Shown: positions 45,508-55,600, counted from the stretch's first letter. The stretch is 64,000 nucleotides of DNA from Durusdinium trenchii (GCA_963970005.1 CAXAMN010021385.1:994276-1058275), one strand, 5' to 3'. A program made the numbers and translations. The notes: generated from the sequence alone by a model not told the origin.

Positions 45508-48500
45508 ATGGCTGGCACCTCGACCTTAGACACCACCAGCCTGAGGGATAGCTTTATCCCGCAGTTTGACGGCCAGCCCCAGTCCTACAGAGAATGGAGG
45601 AAGAGAATAGCAATCTACCACCACAAGATGACCCTCCAGAAAAGATCCGGTGAGAGCCTGCTCAATCTCATCGGAAGCTTGCAGGGTGCTGCATGGAAAG
45701 TCGTTGAAGACTACGATCTCAAGAAGATCGAGAAGGAGGGAGCATTCGATGAGTTGATGGGCATGTTGGATAAGGCCTTCGCCTATGACGACAGAGTTCA
45801 AATGCCACAGGATTTTGAGAACTTCTTCACCCACAACCTGCGCAAACCTGGCTCCACACTTTTGCAGTTCTGCGCAGAGTTTGATGAGAAACTTCGACGC
45901 CTTCAAGCTCACGGCGTGAAGTTGCCGACAACTGTGCAGGGCTGGTTTCTTCTCAAAAAGGCCAATGTGACCAGGGAGCAGCGACAACTTGTGCTCACTC
46001 ATGCACCCGGCCTCGAGAGAAACAAGGTCCAAGAAGCCTTGTACTTGTTTCTTGGCCAGGATCACAAAGCAGCCGTGGTCCCTGAACGTCGTCCCTTCGG
46101 ACGAGGTAAGGGGCACAAAGCCTTTGTGGCTGAAGAAGGCTGGGATGACCTCGATGAAGCCTTCTTTCAAGACGATCACGGCTGGGAAGATGACTATGAG
46201 GCTCAGGCCATTGAATCCTGGCAGGATGACGACTTCGGCTTCGATCAAGAGGCCGGTTACTACCAGTACGACAATGAGCATGAGGATGAAGAAGAAGGTT
46301 TTGTCGCCACCTCTGATGGCCCCTGGGACATCGATGAATATGACTCAGCCTACGCCAGCTACCTGGATGCCAGAAAGAGGTTTTCAGATTTGAAGTTGAG
46401 TCGAGGCTACTTGCCCATAGTTGCCTTGCAAGATGACACCAACCCATCCTCGATTCCCAGTTCTCCACAGCGCCTCCACAAGGGCAAGGGTCCTCGAAAG
46501 GGGAAAGGCGGCAAAAAGGGCCGCTCCAGCACCATCAAGTATCCCTCTCGACCGGGAGGGAAGGCTCCAGATCCCAAGGCTCGTTCATTCGCAGCCATCC
46601 AGTGTTTGCGCTGCGGCGCATCCGGCCACATGGCCGCCAACTGTCCAAAGAAGGGCACCTCGACGAGTTCCGGTCCTTCTGTGGTCAGCTCACCAGCCAA
46701 GCGACAGCACACGGAAGGCATGGCCGCAAACACCACCCCCATAGATGAACATGGTCATGTGATTTTTGAGGATCTCCAAGGTCGACAGCGTGTTGACTGC
46801 ACCATGATTGACCCTGGTGCAAGCGCCTTTCTGATGGGCACCGGACCGTTTGAGCGCTACATCCAACACCTTCAAGAGCTGCAGTATCCAGTCGATGACA
46901 TTCAGATGACTTCCATCAAGCGTGTTTTTCATTTTGGTGGAGACCACAGTGTGAGTTGTCATTGGAAAGCTAGGTTGCCTGTGTTTTTCAACCACAACTA
47001 TGGCTATGTCACTGGATTTGTCATCCCAGGTGAGACGCCTATGTTGATGGGTCGCCCTATCCTTGAGGCTCTTGGTTTGACGCTCAACTTTCAAAAGAAG
47101 CTGTTGATGTGGGAAGACTCTCCCTGGCAGGACATCACCATCGGTCGACATGGGGAATACCTGTTGCCTCTGACAGCCGACTTCCAACCTGACATGCTCA
47201 CTCGGCCACCGGCGTTCGACCTTGTCCTGGCAGATTCCGCCCTCCACGAGGATGTTGAGCCCTTCAAGACCTACAAGAGTCAGGAGGGGGTCTCTCAGGA
47301 CGCCGGTCAGACGCCTGTGGCAGAGGGGAGCCGGAAGATCGTGCTGAAAGACTGGAAGCGCATTGACCATGCGCTCAACCACACAGAGCGCCAACTTCAG
47401 GCCATGGTTACTTCGGAACTTCATGCTCCACCCCGACCACGGTTGATTTGGGAGGTCTATGCTGGCGCCTCCAGAGTGTCAGCAATCGCAGAAACGTTGG
47501 GCTGCAAAGTTGAAGTTTTTGGATATGAGACCGGTTGGGACTTCGACGACCCCTCACACAGAGCAGCCTTTCTTCGCAAACAGCAGGATGAACTCCCTGA
47601 TGTGATTTTCCCGGCTCCCAAATGCAGTCTGTGGAGCAAGATGCAAGCTCTGGCAGCCAACACGCCCGAGCGAAAAGAAAAGTTGCAAGAAGAACGCCAA
47701 TGGCATCATGATGTACATCTTCGTTTTGTCCGGCAGATTTACCGCCGACAGGTCCTTGGTGCTCGCCATGCCCATTTGGAACAACCCAAAGAGGCCTTGT
47801 CTTGGTACACCAAGGCACTTCAGAGCTTGCCAGGCTATCATGTGGTTTTTCATCAATGTGCCTACGGTGCCTGTTGCAAGGACATTGACAACAGTTGGAA
47901 GCTTGTTCTCAAACCTACAGCCCTTCGCACCACAAAGAGAGCTATGGCACAATCGATGAACTTGTTGTGTGACAAGAGCCACACTCATTGCACCTTGGGA
48001 GGACGCATGCCTGGTGGACGCCTTCGCACCAAGTACCTTGAGGACTATCAGCCGGCCATGGCATCAGTCCTTGCTGTAGCCCTGGCTGCCGAAGAGACAC
48101 CCCAGGCTTGGAACCAGGCCTACACCCTTGAGGACAGTCAGCCAGTTCGCTCACATCAAGGACGTCTCATCCAACTTTTGACGACCAACAAACAAGAGGC
48201 TGTTCGTGTGATCCAGAAACTACATAGAAACCTTGGCCACCCAAGTGCTGAGAAGCTCACCGACCTTTTGGAAGTCAGAGGCGCTTCTCCTGAGGTTCTT
48301 GAAGTCGCACGTCAATATCATTGTGCCACCTGTGACATGTTCAAGAAGCCTGCACAAGCATCTCCGAGCTCGGCCAAGGTGGTCACAACCTTCAATGATC
48401 AGCTACAGTGTGACGTGTTTTGGATCAAGAGTGGACAAAACAAGTTTCCAATCCTCTCCATGATTGATGCAGCCACCAAATGGCAAGCCGCCACCTTGTT

Positions 48501-51500
48501 GCAAGCTGAGAGGGGTGATTGTTTGATCGATGCTCTTCAGCGTTGTTGGCTTGCTCTTTTTGGTCCTCCTGCTCAACTCATCACTGACGAAGGAAGAGGT
48601 TGGCTTTCTGATGAGTTCACTCGCTTCACTGATGAACTTGCTCTCCAACACACCGTTGCACCTGGTGAAGCACATGAACGATTGGCGTTGGTCGAAAGAC
48701 GCCACGCTGTTCTTCGCAAAAGCTGTGAACTGTACTTGCGAGAAACTGCTCAAGAAGGAGGTTCTGCAATCCGAGAAGCCTTAATCTATGTGGTTCCTCA
48801 GTTGAATGCTCAGCCAAACGCTTCTGGCTACAGTCCTTCTCAATGGCTTTTGGGTCAACAGCCCCACTTTCCTGGAGACCTTCTCAACCCTCATTTGTCA
48901 CCACTTCACCTAGAAGGCTCCAAGGGCTTTGGAGATGAGCTGCAAAAGCGAGCAACTGCTCGCATGGCCATTGTGCAGACAGACATCGATCGCCGTCTTC
49001 GGCGAGGCCTCCTCCGAAAGTACTTCGGCGCCAGCACTGTTTTCCAGCCTGGTCAACTTTGCTACTACTGGCGAGATGCCAGAGCGGCTGACCTGGTCAA
49101 GGTCAGATGGAAAGGCCCCGCAAGAGTCCTGATGCGAGAAGATGGTGACGATGGCAAACCCTCTCTCTACTGGATCAGCCACAAGACCCAGTTGCTCCGT
49201 TGTGCACCTCATCACCTGCGACCAGCCTTGGAGAAGGAGACTGACACCCTGATCAACGGCGTCCAAGAAGCAAAGAAGGCTATGTCAGAGCTGAAGAGCA
49301 AAGGAGTCACCAGACTTTTGGATCTCAATGTGGCCAATCGACGTCGCATCGAAGACTTAGAGTCGGAAGAGGAGGAGATTGAACAAGAAATGGAAGAAGA
49401 AGAGGAAGACTTGCAGCCTCCTGTGCAAAGACGCCGACTTGAAGCACCAATTGGTTCACCACAAGCTGTAGCACCTGCGCTCAATGACGCCACTCAGCCT
49501 GCGCCAGATGATGAACCAATACAGTCCGAACCGGATTTGGAGTACGCCCCTACATCCCCTGCACACAGTCAGCAAGGGGTTGAACCAGAACAACAGGCTC
49601 CACCAACCACAAGTCCGGCGCCACTTGCATTACCACTTGAGGCACTACCAGCAGTTCCAGAGAACCAACCGGACACACCTTCTCTGAACGAACCATCCAG
49701 AGAACCCAGTCCGCCTCACTCAAGGGCCAGCCAGAACCTTCCAGCGTCCCAGCTGGACCCAGACACAGAGGCTCTGTACCAGCCAGCTCAACCTGGTGAG
49801 CGTTTTGAGCTGACGAGACGACGATACGACCAACAAGAGACCATCTCCTTCGGCAATCGACGCTATCGTGGCATCCCTCAGACATCACAACCAGAAACAA
49901 CCAGCACCTCCAACCACCGAGCCGGTCCCTATGACAAGCCATCCACATCGGGCATTGACGATGTCATCGGACACAGTTTTGAGGTCGATGCAGTTGACCC
50001 TTCGTTCCTTCCGCCCGGATGGCACATGGAAGATGGCTTCATCACCATGGACCGCAGTCCCCAAGACTACTGGGAGGTGAAAGCAGGTTGTTTGATTCGC
50101 CACCACGTCGTGCCTCGACGAACCAAGTTCGGCCTTCAACAGCTCAACAAAAGAGAGCTCCAACATCTTCCAGTCTCTCTGCAAAAGCTGGACTCCATCC
50201 GCATCACTGTGCGCAAAACAGGCCAAGAGCTCAAGCAGGAATCTGATGTTTGGCAAAATGGAGCTGGTACCCCAACCAGAAAAGCCTGGACTGGTGTCAC
50301 AATCTTCCAGATCAACGGAGACACTCGTAAGGAGATGGGCATGACTGTGACTACCCATGACACCCAGTCAGCCAAGCAGTTGGGCCGAAAGCAAAAGGCT
50401 ATGGCCAACAAGAAGATGCAGAAAAACAAAGGCGAAATCAGGGAGCGTGAACTGTCCCTGGAACATCGCCTGCTCTTCCAACAGGCCAAGCAAAAAGAGT
50501 TGTCTTCTTTTTTTGAAAACGGAGTGTGGAGTTTTCAGACCACCAAGGAAGCCACACCCGAAAGGAAACTCGCAAGCAGAATGCTGCTCAAATGGAGCAA
50601 GAATGCCGACGGCAGTCCCCGAGCAAAGGCTCGTCTGGTGGTGAGGGGATACGCTGACGTTGATGCATTGGCAGGTTCACTCGAAACCTCCTCACCTGCA
50701 TCCACTCGCCTCGGCAGAAATCTGTTTTTGAGTTTGAGTAGCTGCCTCGGATGGACCGGATGGTCCGCCGATGTTTCAACTGCCTTTTTGCAAGGCCTTC
50801 CACAAGAACGGAAGTTATGGGTGAAGTTGCCGTCCGATGCACTGGCATTGTTGGGCGCAGACTCCAACACAAGAATGTTCCTCCACAAACCAGTGTACGG
50901 GCAACTGGACGCACCTCGTCGATGGTTTTTGGAAGCCAGCTCACGCCTCAAGCAGCTCGGATGGGAACAGCACTCCCTTGACCCCTGTTTTTGGAGAATG
51001 TTTGAGCCACAAGACGGTGATGCCTCCACACCAAAGTTGGTGGGACTTCTTTGTTTACATGTAGATGACATGTTGGGTGGCGGTGACAAAAACTCAGCTG
51101 TCTACTGCCGCATGGAGACCGAAATCAAGAAGATGTTCAATTTCCGCACCTGGCAGCAAGATGAGTCTTTTGAATACTGTGGCGCGGACATGTCTCGGTC
51201 GACTGACGGCACTTGGACTATGAGCCACCAGAAGTTCTTTGGAAAGGTCAAGCCCTTGACCATTGAGAAAGGCCGCCAAACTCACTCACCAATGACCCCA
51301 AAAGAGCAAAGCTTGCTCAGAGGTCTCTTGGGGAGCCTCCAATGGCCAGCAGTTCAGTCGAGCCCACACCTTTTGGCCAGCACCTCAATCCTTTCAGGCG
51401 AAATGAGCACCGGTCTAGCAGCACCACTTTTTGAAGCTAACAAGCTCCTAAGATTTGCCAAGGACAACAGCGATGTGACCCTGCGCTATCCACCCCCTTG

Positions 51501-51561
51501 GCGCAATCCAAGACCTCCGACTCAGCTGCGTGTTCGACGCAGCCCACGGAGTCAGACATGA
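45508..51561 (+). CDS. Copia gag-pol polyprotein (gag, protease, methyltransferase-like, integrase, reverse transcriptase)
   Basis: 2,017 codons. Residues 1-300: gag-like. CCHC knuckle at 366-379 (CLRCGASGHMAANC). Protease near 435, where the expected D-[ST]-G is DPGA, with LMGRPILEALGL downstream. Residues about 645-800: Rossmann-like segment with IWEVYAGASRVSAIAE, FGYETGWDF and DVIFPAPKCSLWS, resembling a DNA-methyltransferase core. Integrase: H906, H911, C939, C942, then catalytic D969, D1027, E1063 (DD-35-E). Reverse transcriptase: SADVSTAFLQG (D1755), VYGQLDAPRRW and LHVDDML (D1853, D1854). The frame stops at 51561, just after RNase H begins in the +1 frame. The start ATG at 45508 has context CCCATGG. 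The product makes capsids, processes itself, copies the RNA and integrates the DNA. Confidence 0.95.
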   Translation: MAGTSTLDTTSLRDSFIPQFDGQPQSYREWRKRIAIYHHKMTLQKRSGESLLNLIGSLQGAAWKVVEDYDLKKIEKEGAFDELMGMLDKAFAYDDRVQMPQDFENFFTHNLRKPGSTLLQFCAEFDEKLRRLQAHGVKLPTTVQGWFLLKKANVTREQRQLVLTHAPGLERNKVQEALYLFLGQDHKAAVVPERRPFGRGKGHKAFVAEEGWDDLDEAFFQDDHGWEDDYEAQAIESWQDDDFGFDQEAGYYQYDNEHEDEEEGFVATSDGPWDIDEYDSAYASYLDARKRFSDLKLSRGYLPIVALQDDTNPSSIPSSPQRLHKGKGPRKGKGGKKGRSSTIKYPSRPGGKAPDPKARSFAAIQCLRCGASGHMAANCPKKGTSTSSGPSVVSSPAKRQHTEGMAANTTPIDEHGHVIFEDLQGRQRVDCTMIDPGASAFLMGTGPFERYIQHLQELQYPVDDIQMTSIKRVFHFGGDHSVSCHWKARLPVFFNHNYGYVTGFVIPGETPMLMGRPILEALGLTLNFQKKLLMWEDSPWQDITIGRHGEYLLPLTADFQPDMLTRPPAFDLVLADSALHEDVEPFKTYKSQEGVSQDAGQTPVAEGSRKIVLKDWKRIDHALNHTERQLQAMVTSELHAPPRPRLIWEVYAGASRVSAIAETLGCKVEVFGYETGWDFDDPSHRAAFLRKQQDELPDVIFPAPKCSLWSKMQALAANTPERKEKLQEERQWHHDVHLRFVRQIYRRQVLGARHAHLEQPKEALSWYTKALQSLPGYHVVFHQCAYGACCKDIDNSWKLVLKPTALRTTKRAMAQSMNLLCDKSHTHCTLGGRMPGGRLRTKYLEDYQPAMASVLAVALAAEETPQAWNQAYTLEDSQPVRSHQGRLIQLLTTNKQEAVRVIQKLHRNLGHPSAEKLTDLLEVRGASPEVLEVARQYHCATCDMFKKPAQASPSSAKVVTTFNDQLQCDVFWIKSGQNKFPILSMIDAATKWQAATLLQAERGDCLIDALQRCWLALFGPPAQLITDEGRGWLSDEFTRFTDELALQHTVAPGEAHERLALVERRHAVLRKSCELYLRETAQEGGSAIREALIYVVPQLNAQPNASGYSPSQWLLGQQPHFPGDLLNPHLSPLHLEGSKGFGDELQKRATARMAIVQTDIDRRLRRGLLRKYFGASTVFQPGQLCYYWRDARAADLVKVRWKGPARVLMREDGDDGKPSLYWISHKTQLLRCAPHHLRPALEKETDTLINGVQEAKKAMSELKSKGVTRLLDLNVANRRRIEDLESEEEEIEQEMEEEEEDLQPPVQRRRLEAPIGSPQAVAPALNDATQPAPDDEPIQSEPDLEYAPTSPAHSQQGVEPEQQAPPTTSPAPLALPLEALPAVPENQPDTPSLNEPSREPSPPHSRASQNLPASQLDPDTEALYQPAQPGERFELTRRRYDQQETISFGNRRYRGIPQTSQPETTSTSNHRAGPYDKPSTSGIDDVIGHSFEVDAVDPSFLPPGWHMEDGFITMDRSPQDYWEVKAGCLIRHHVVPRRTKFGLQQLNKRELQHLPVSLQKLDSIRITVRKTGQELKQESDVWQNGAGTPTRKAWTGVTIFQINGDTRKEMGMTVTTHDTQSAKQLGRKQKAMANKKMQKNKGEIRERELSLEHRLLFQQAKQKELSSFFENGVWSFQTTKEATPERKLASRMLLKWSKNADGSPRAKARLVVRGYADVDALAGSLETSSPASTRLGRNLFLSLSSCLGWTGWSADVSTAFLQGLPQERKLWVKLPSDALALLGADSNTRMFLHKPVYGQLDAPRRWFLEASSRLKQLGWEQHSLDPCFWRMFEPQDGDASTPKLVGLLCLHVDDMLGGGDKNSAVYCRMETEIKKMFNFRTWQQDESFEYCGADMSRSTDGTWTMSHQKFFGKVKPLTIEKGRQTHSPMTPKEQSLLRGLLGSLQWPAVQSSPHLLASTSILSGEMSTGLAAPLFEANKLLRFAKDNSDVTLRYPPPWRNPRPPTQLRVRRSPRSQT

Positions 51562-53140
51562 CGGCAGCAGCCAAGGTGGTTTCATCTGCCTCCTGACTCA
51601 CAAGGAAGCCTTCGAAGGTGCAGAGACACCCTACCATGTCTTGGACTGGAAGTCCATGAAGCTTCCAAGGGTCGCCAGAAGTTCACTGGCTGCTGAGGCC
51701 CAAGCCTCAAGTGCTGCTGCAGACAATGTCGAGTTCATTGTTCGCTTTTGGAATGAGCTGTTCAATCCTCAGCTCGAGTTGAAAACCAACCTGGCCCTGT
51801 CAGAGAGCTCACTTCAACCAGTGTTGATTACAGATGCTAAAGCTCTGTACGACACCTACCATAGAGATGCTTTCAACCATGGCTCCAACGACAAACGCAC
51901 AGCCCTGGAAGTGAAAGTGACCCGCCAACAAGTTGAGAGTTTTGGCGGAAGACTCAAATGGGTCAGCTCTGAACGCCAATACGGCGACGGACTGACAAAG
52001 CTGTCAGCAAGGCAGCTCCTGGCCGACAGACTCAGACACGGATCCATCAAGTACACTTGGGATCCAACATACACAGCGGCAAAGAAGAAGCCGCTAGAAA
52101 GCCGATGGAGCAGTCGAAACGAGTTCACAACCACAGGACAACATGACACAACCACTTACAACTCACAACCACAACACCAAGTTCCACTACAAGCCACAAT
52201 GGACGAGCACACGTCCCTGGAGCAGGAGTCACCACTACTCGAGGTTCCCCAGTCTGCCAATCTCAAAGAGATTGAAGTAGCCGGATCCGCTGTAGGTAGC
52301 ATGCCTCACAGCCATGGACGTGCGCTTTTTGCGCTGCTGCTGATGTCGGCCCTCTCGCCGGCACACGCCGCCAGTGGTGATGAGAAGCCACTAGGACCTG
52401 GATGGCTCTGGTGGTTGATCATGGTTTTTGTTGCTGCAGCAAGCTGCCTTTTGGGTCACTGGCTCACACGAAGGCGGAACACGCCCATCGTGAAGAACTT
52501 GACGGACTCGCTCCAAGAGGCAGTGAAACTCCGAGATGAAGCCCTGGATTCCATGATTCTCTACCGGCAACGTGCCATTGAGAATCAGAAAGCTGCGCGT
52601 GAACAACGCATAGCCAACGAGCTTGTTTTGCAAGAACTGGACCAGGCTCGCTCGGAACTACAAGAGTTGCAACAACGACACCACCACAGAGGTCCTCCAC
52701 TCACGCCCCAGGAAGAAGCAGATCGCCGCATAGCAGCTGAATCTCACTATCGTGAGACACTGTTGGACGCCAAGGGTCTTCTCCAGAGATGCTGGCGAGA
52801 AATGGTGGAACACGCACGGACCTGTCCACTGAGAGACGAAGTCTTCATGGCCTCACGAGGTCGTGTCTGGCACCACAACCCAGACTGTCCGGTGCTTAAC
52901 CGACAAGCACTGAGTGTCCGTCCTGTGAGCTACTGCACCACCTGTGCTTCACAAGCGGTACCACCGGATGTTCGCCACGCTCAAAGCCGACGAACCCTGA
53001 ACGAAGACCTGCACATGTTTTTCACTCACCACGGCATCATCCACTACCGACAACCAGCACCACGTTTTCCAGTGGATGCACGGTTGGCCAGGACCATGGC
53101 CACCAGAGATGCAAGCAGCTGGGCTAGTTCCGCCCAATGA
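51530..53140 (+). CDS. Copia RNase H plus membrane/coiled-coil/Cys-His tail (+1 frame)
   Basis: It continues pol in the +1 frame. The frame is open from before 51491 and the first listed codon is GTG, so it is not an independent start. RNase H: FDAAHGVRHDGSSQGGFI, KLPRVARSSLAAEAQAS, ITDAKALYDTY and YGDGLTKLSARQLL. After RNase H (from about 52100) comes a linker, a hydrophobic segment (ALFALLLMSALSPAHA, 52322-52370), a second one (WLWWLIMVFVAAASCLLGHWL, 52401-52463), a charged coiled-coil-like region (52490-52700) and a Cys-His region (HHNPDCPVL...YCTTC, about 52865-52950). Copia pol normally ends at RNase H, so the tail is additional. It could be an envelope-like or membrane-targeting part. 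Confidence 0.9.
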   Translation: MFDAAHGVRHDGSSQGGFICLLTHKEAFEGAETPYHVLDWKSMKLPRVARSSLAAEAQASSAAADNVEFIVRFWNELFNPQLELKTNLALSESSLQPVLITDAKALYDTYHRDAFNHGSNDKRTALEVKVTRQQVESFGGRLKWVSSERQYGDGLTKLSARQLLADRLRHGSIKYTWDPTYTAAKKKPLESRWSSRNEFTTTGQHDTTTYNSQPQHQVPLQATMDEHTSLEQESPLLEVPQSANLKEIEVAGSAVGSMPHSHGRALFALLLMSALSPAHAASGDEKPLGPGWLWWLIMVFVAAASCLLGHWLTRRRNTPIVKNLTDSLQEAVKLRDEALDSMILYRQRAIENQKAAREQRIANELVLQELDQARSELQELQQRHHHRGPPLTPQEEADRRIAAESHYRETLLDAKGLLQRCWREMVEHARTCPLRDEVFMASRGRVWHHNPDCPVLNRQALSVRPVSYCTTCASQAVPPDVRHAQSRRTLNEDLHMFFTHHGIIHYRQPAPRFPVDARLARTMATRDASSWASSAQ

Positions 53141-53179
53141 GGACAGCTGAATTTTCTCAGTTTCTCCCCCCTTTTAGAC

Positions 53180-53362
53180 TGTAAAGTACACTCCATGTAC
53201 TTGAGGTTCAGCTGTCAACTTGTGTTTTCCGAATCCTTTCATCCGCCAGAGGGCGGGTACTCAAGAGCACAGCTTCGGCCGCGAGAAAAGGAGACTTCGT
53301 CCGCTCCTTTCGTTTCTGGGGAACTTCGTGTGTCCACAGAACCTGCTACCACCGCAGTTGCA
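53180..53362 (+). repeat. 3' LTR, 183 bp
   Basis: Identical to the 5' LTR except C at 53240. The bases just upstream (53157-53179, 'tttctccccccttttagac') are a pyrimidine tract, not the usual plus-strand purine tract. Confidence 0.96.
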
Positions 53363-53382
53363 CATATATATATATATATATG
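53363..53382 (+). repeat. Right target duplication and TA microsatellite
   Basis: CATAT (53363-53367) duplicates 45182-45186 and runs into a TA repeat that was the insertion target. Confidence 0.85.
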
Positions 53383-53840
53383 TATATCCAATGGATTCTA
53401 AAGGTGTATCAATATGATTACTTTCTTGCCTATGTCCATTGCCCAAACTTCAGCCATGTAGCTGGATTGGGATTCTTCGTCTTCAGCCTCTGGATGAAGC
53501 TTCTGATGTCCTGCAAATCTGCTCATCATTTGTTGAACATTGAACAAAATTCACACACCTGTGGACATTACGAGTAGCATGGTCTGTTGGAGACAAACAG
53601 TTCTGTTGGCAGGAACGCGGATCTACTACTGACAGGGTATCGCAGCTGGTGCAGGAAAGACTGTTCATCAGTTGAGTAGGGCCACTTCGAGCAGTGCCAA
53701 GGTCCAAAGACTTGCTCTTCAGTCGGCCAAATGCACGGCTTGTTGAACCCCCAAATCACGTGCTTTTCAAAAAGGCAGTCCTACTGAAGTCAGACATGTT
53801 TGCACCATATCTTGCACCACCAACGATCGAACAAACAGAT
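53383..53840. other. Intergenic, nothing recognised
   Basis: Short frames only. Confidence 0.4.
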
Positions 53841-53849
53841 TCTCCGCAT

Positions 53850-55600
53850 GCCGAAAAAATGCCTCCCCGCACAGGCCTTTTTCAGGCGCGTTCGCGCCAG
53901 GTTCTTGTAGCGGCAGCTGTGCAACATGATCGAGATGAGGCAGCCGATCGCCACATGAAGGCTACCTGATCGCATGTGGCGATGGCTGATGATGGCTGTG
54001 GGTCCAACATGTTCGACCCAGCCATCCCCTTACAAAAAAGGAACACCTTTGTTGTGTTAGGTTCACCTCTGTTGTTTCATGTTTTGTGGGGAAGGTGTCA
54101 GGTTGCCTGAAAGTGACCCGTAGCTATGAGGGAATGAACTTCTACCTTTCAAAGGTTGCATCGCCACATTTCACAAGTTCAAGAGCTGCGCCCTGCGCCC
54201 AACTCTCTCAGCCCGCCACTGGTGCTTGGCAGGAACTTTGTGGCGCTGCTGTTCAAGTAGGCCAGCAAAGCTGCGAGCCGGTTGCTCTACACTCTAGACG
54301 TGATGGAGTCGAAGACACAGGAGACAAATCGATGATGACAGAACCTGATTCTGGTCAGTGACGTCAGGGCATTCCAGTCCCTCTTCTATCTGTGATAGTT
54401 CAACTCGTGAAGGACTGAAAAACATGCATGTAGCGCACCCTAAAGAAGGCCAAAAACAACCAGTGTGGAATCATCAGGAAGGGTCGATGCCATCTTTTCA
54501 CCCCCAGAATCACCTGCGTAGCCAGCAATCGGCAAGATCGTCCAAACGATGAAGGGCAGGCCAAACATCCTTGGCCAAGTGGGTCTGCTACCATCTACTA
54601 CCTACCAGCTACCAACCATCATTCGTCAAGAATTCGGACAGTGACAAATCCAAGTCAAGAGTTTGTTGCGAACATTGCCACTTTGTTGGGTACGGCCAGA
54701 AACTGGAATGCCTACCAGCCCACCAGCGCAAGCTCAGTTCTATTGATTTACCACTTAGGTCCGGAATCCCAGCGTTTCCGGCCATGTCCAACATCGGGGA
54801 AGCGTTTCAGCGTGAAGACAAGGCACCCCATGCGCAGCATAGCATGCTGGTGCTTTACCTGACGTGCAATCGCTTCACCAACCCACGTTCCAATGCAATT
54901 AACATAGGAAATGAAGTCTTTCTGGTTATGTTGGCAAACTGATGGCAATCGGCAAACTGATGTTGATCACTGTGAATTGTTCCTTTGACAGCTCTTCAGA
55001 GCTGTTGCCCATATCGCTTGAACCCGGCACATGTTGTCCGGCGTTGCGGGCCTGGACATAACCCGTTGAAGAGTCATGATTGCTGCTCACGGGTGTTCCG
55101 TCCTCCCCAGGACGGATGCGGAACCGCACATCAACAGGCCCCGTCTCACACCGTGTAAACTCAACATGGACAATCAGAAGGTTTTTTTCAAACTGACCTG
55201 CAGTGGAGTACACGTTTGCAAATGTGCAAGGAAACCAATTCAGCAGCTCAGTCCAGATTCAGCAACAAGAGCTCATGATGAGTCAAACCTTCCACTTTGA
55301 AGTCAAAGCGCCTCATGCTGACAAAGGATCCCCGGGACACTGCTCTTCAGGTCCTATGAAAGACATCCCAACAAAAAACTGGCTCATCAGGGACGGCGGA
55401 AAACAAACCTTCCAACCGCAACCTCTGAGTTCACTTTACAAACGAGCGAAACATGAACAGAAACTCGAACAGTCTGAAGTGTCCGGTGGAAGAGTCGTAC
55501 GGAGCCGTGCCGTGCGTCACAGTGCCGCTGAGAAGCTTCGTGTCTAAACGTGGGTCACCGGTTCCACGGAAGTAGATGGTAGCGCGTTGACCCCTGCGGC
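53850..55600 (-). CDS. Candidate exons of a multi-exon membrane protein
   Basis: Minus-strand segments read as protein. About 55440-55600 (TIYFRGTGDPRLDTKLLSGT, GT donor after HFRLFEFLFMFRS). About 54970-55198 (NLLIVHVEFTRCETGPVDVR, then a Ser/Gly-rich stretch). About 54500-54556 (FGLPFIVWTILPIAGYA, a membrane helix). About 53860-53960 (VAIGCLISIMLHSCRYKNLA followed by basic residues, helix and cytoplasmic stop-transfer). This suggests an ectodomain followed by membrane helices. The family is not recognised. It may be the 3' part of the cysteine-rich gene just upstream on the same strand. Confidence 0.45.

Larger units (their letters stand above)
45187..53362 (+). mobile_element. Complete Ty1/copia-type LTR retrotransposon, 8,176 bp
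   Basis: Two 183-bp LTRs (TG...CA) flank a gag-pol frame in the copia order: gag, protease, integrase, reverse transcriptase, RNase H. The flanks show a 5-bp target duplication, CATAT at 45182-45186 and 53363-53367. The LTRs differ at one base (T at 45247, C at 53240), so insertion was recent. The target is a CATATA microsatellite. Extra modules are a methyltransferase-like segment between protease and integrase and a membrane-type tail after RNase H. Confidence 0.97.

Noticed and set aside
45526-53137. Long minus-strand ORFs opposite the copia gag-pol
   Set aside because: They are antisense shadows of a well-supported plus-strand polyprotein.
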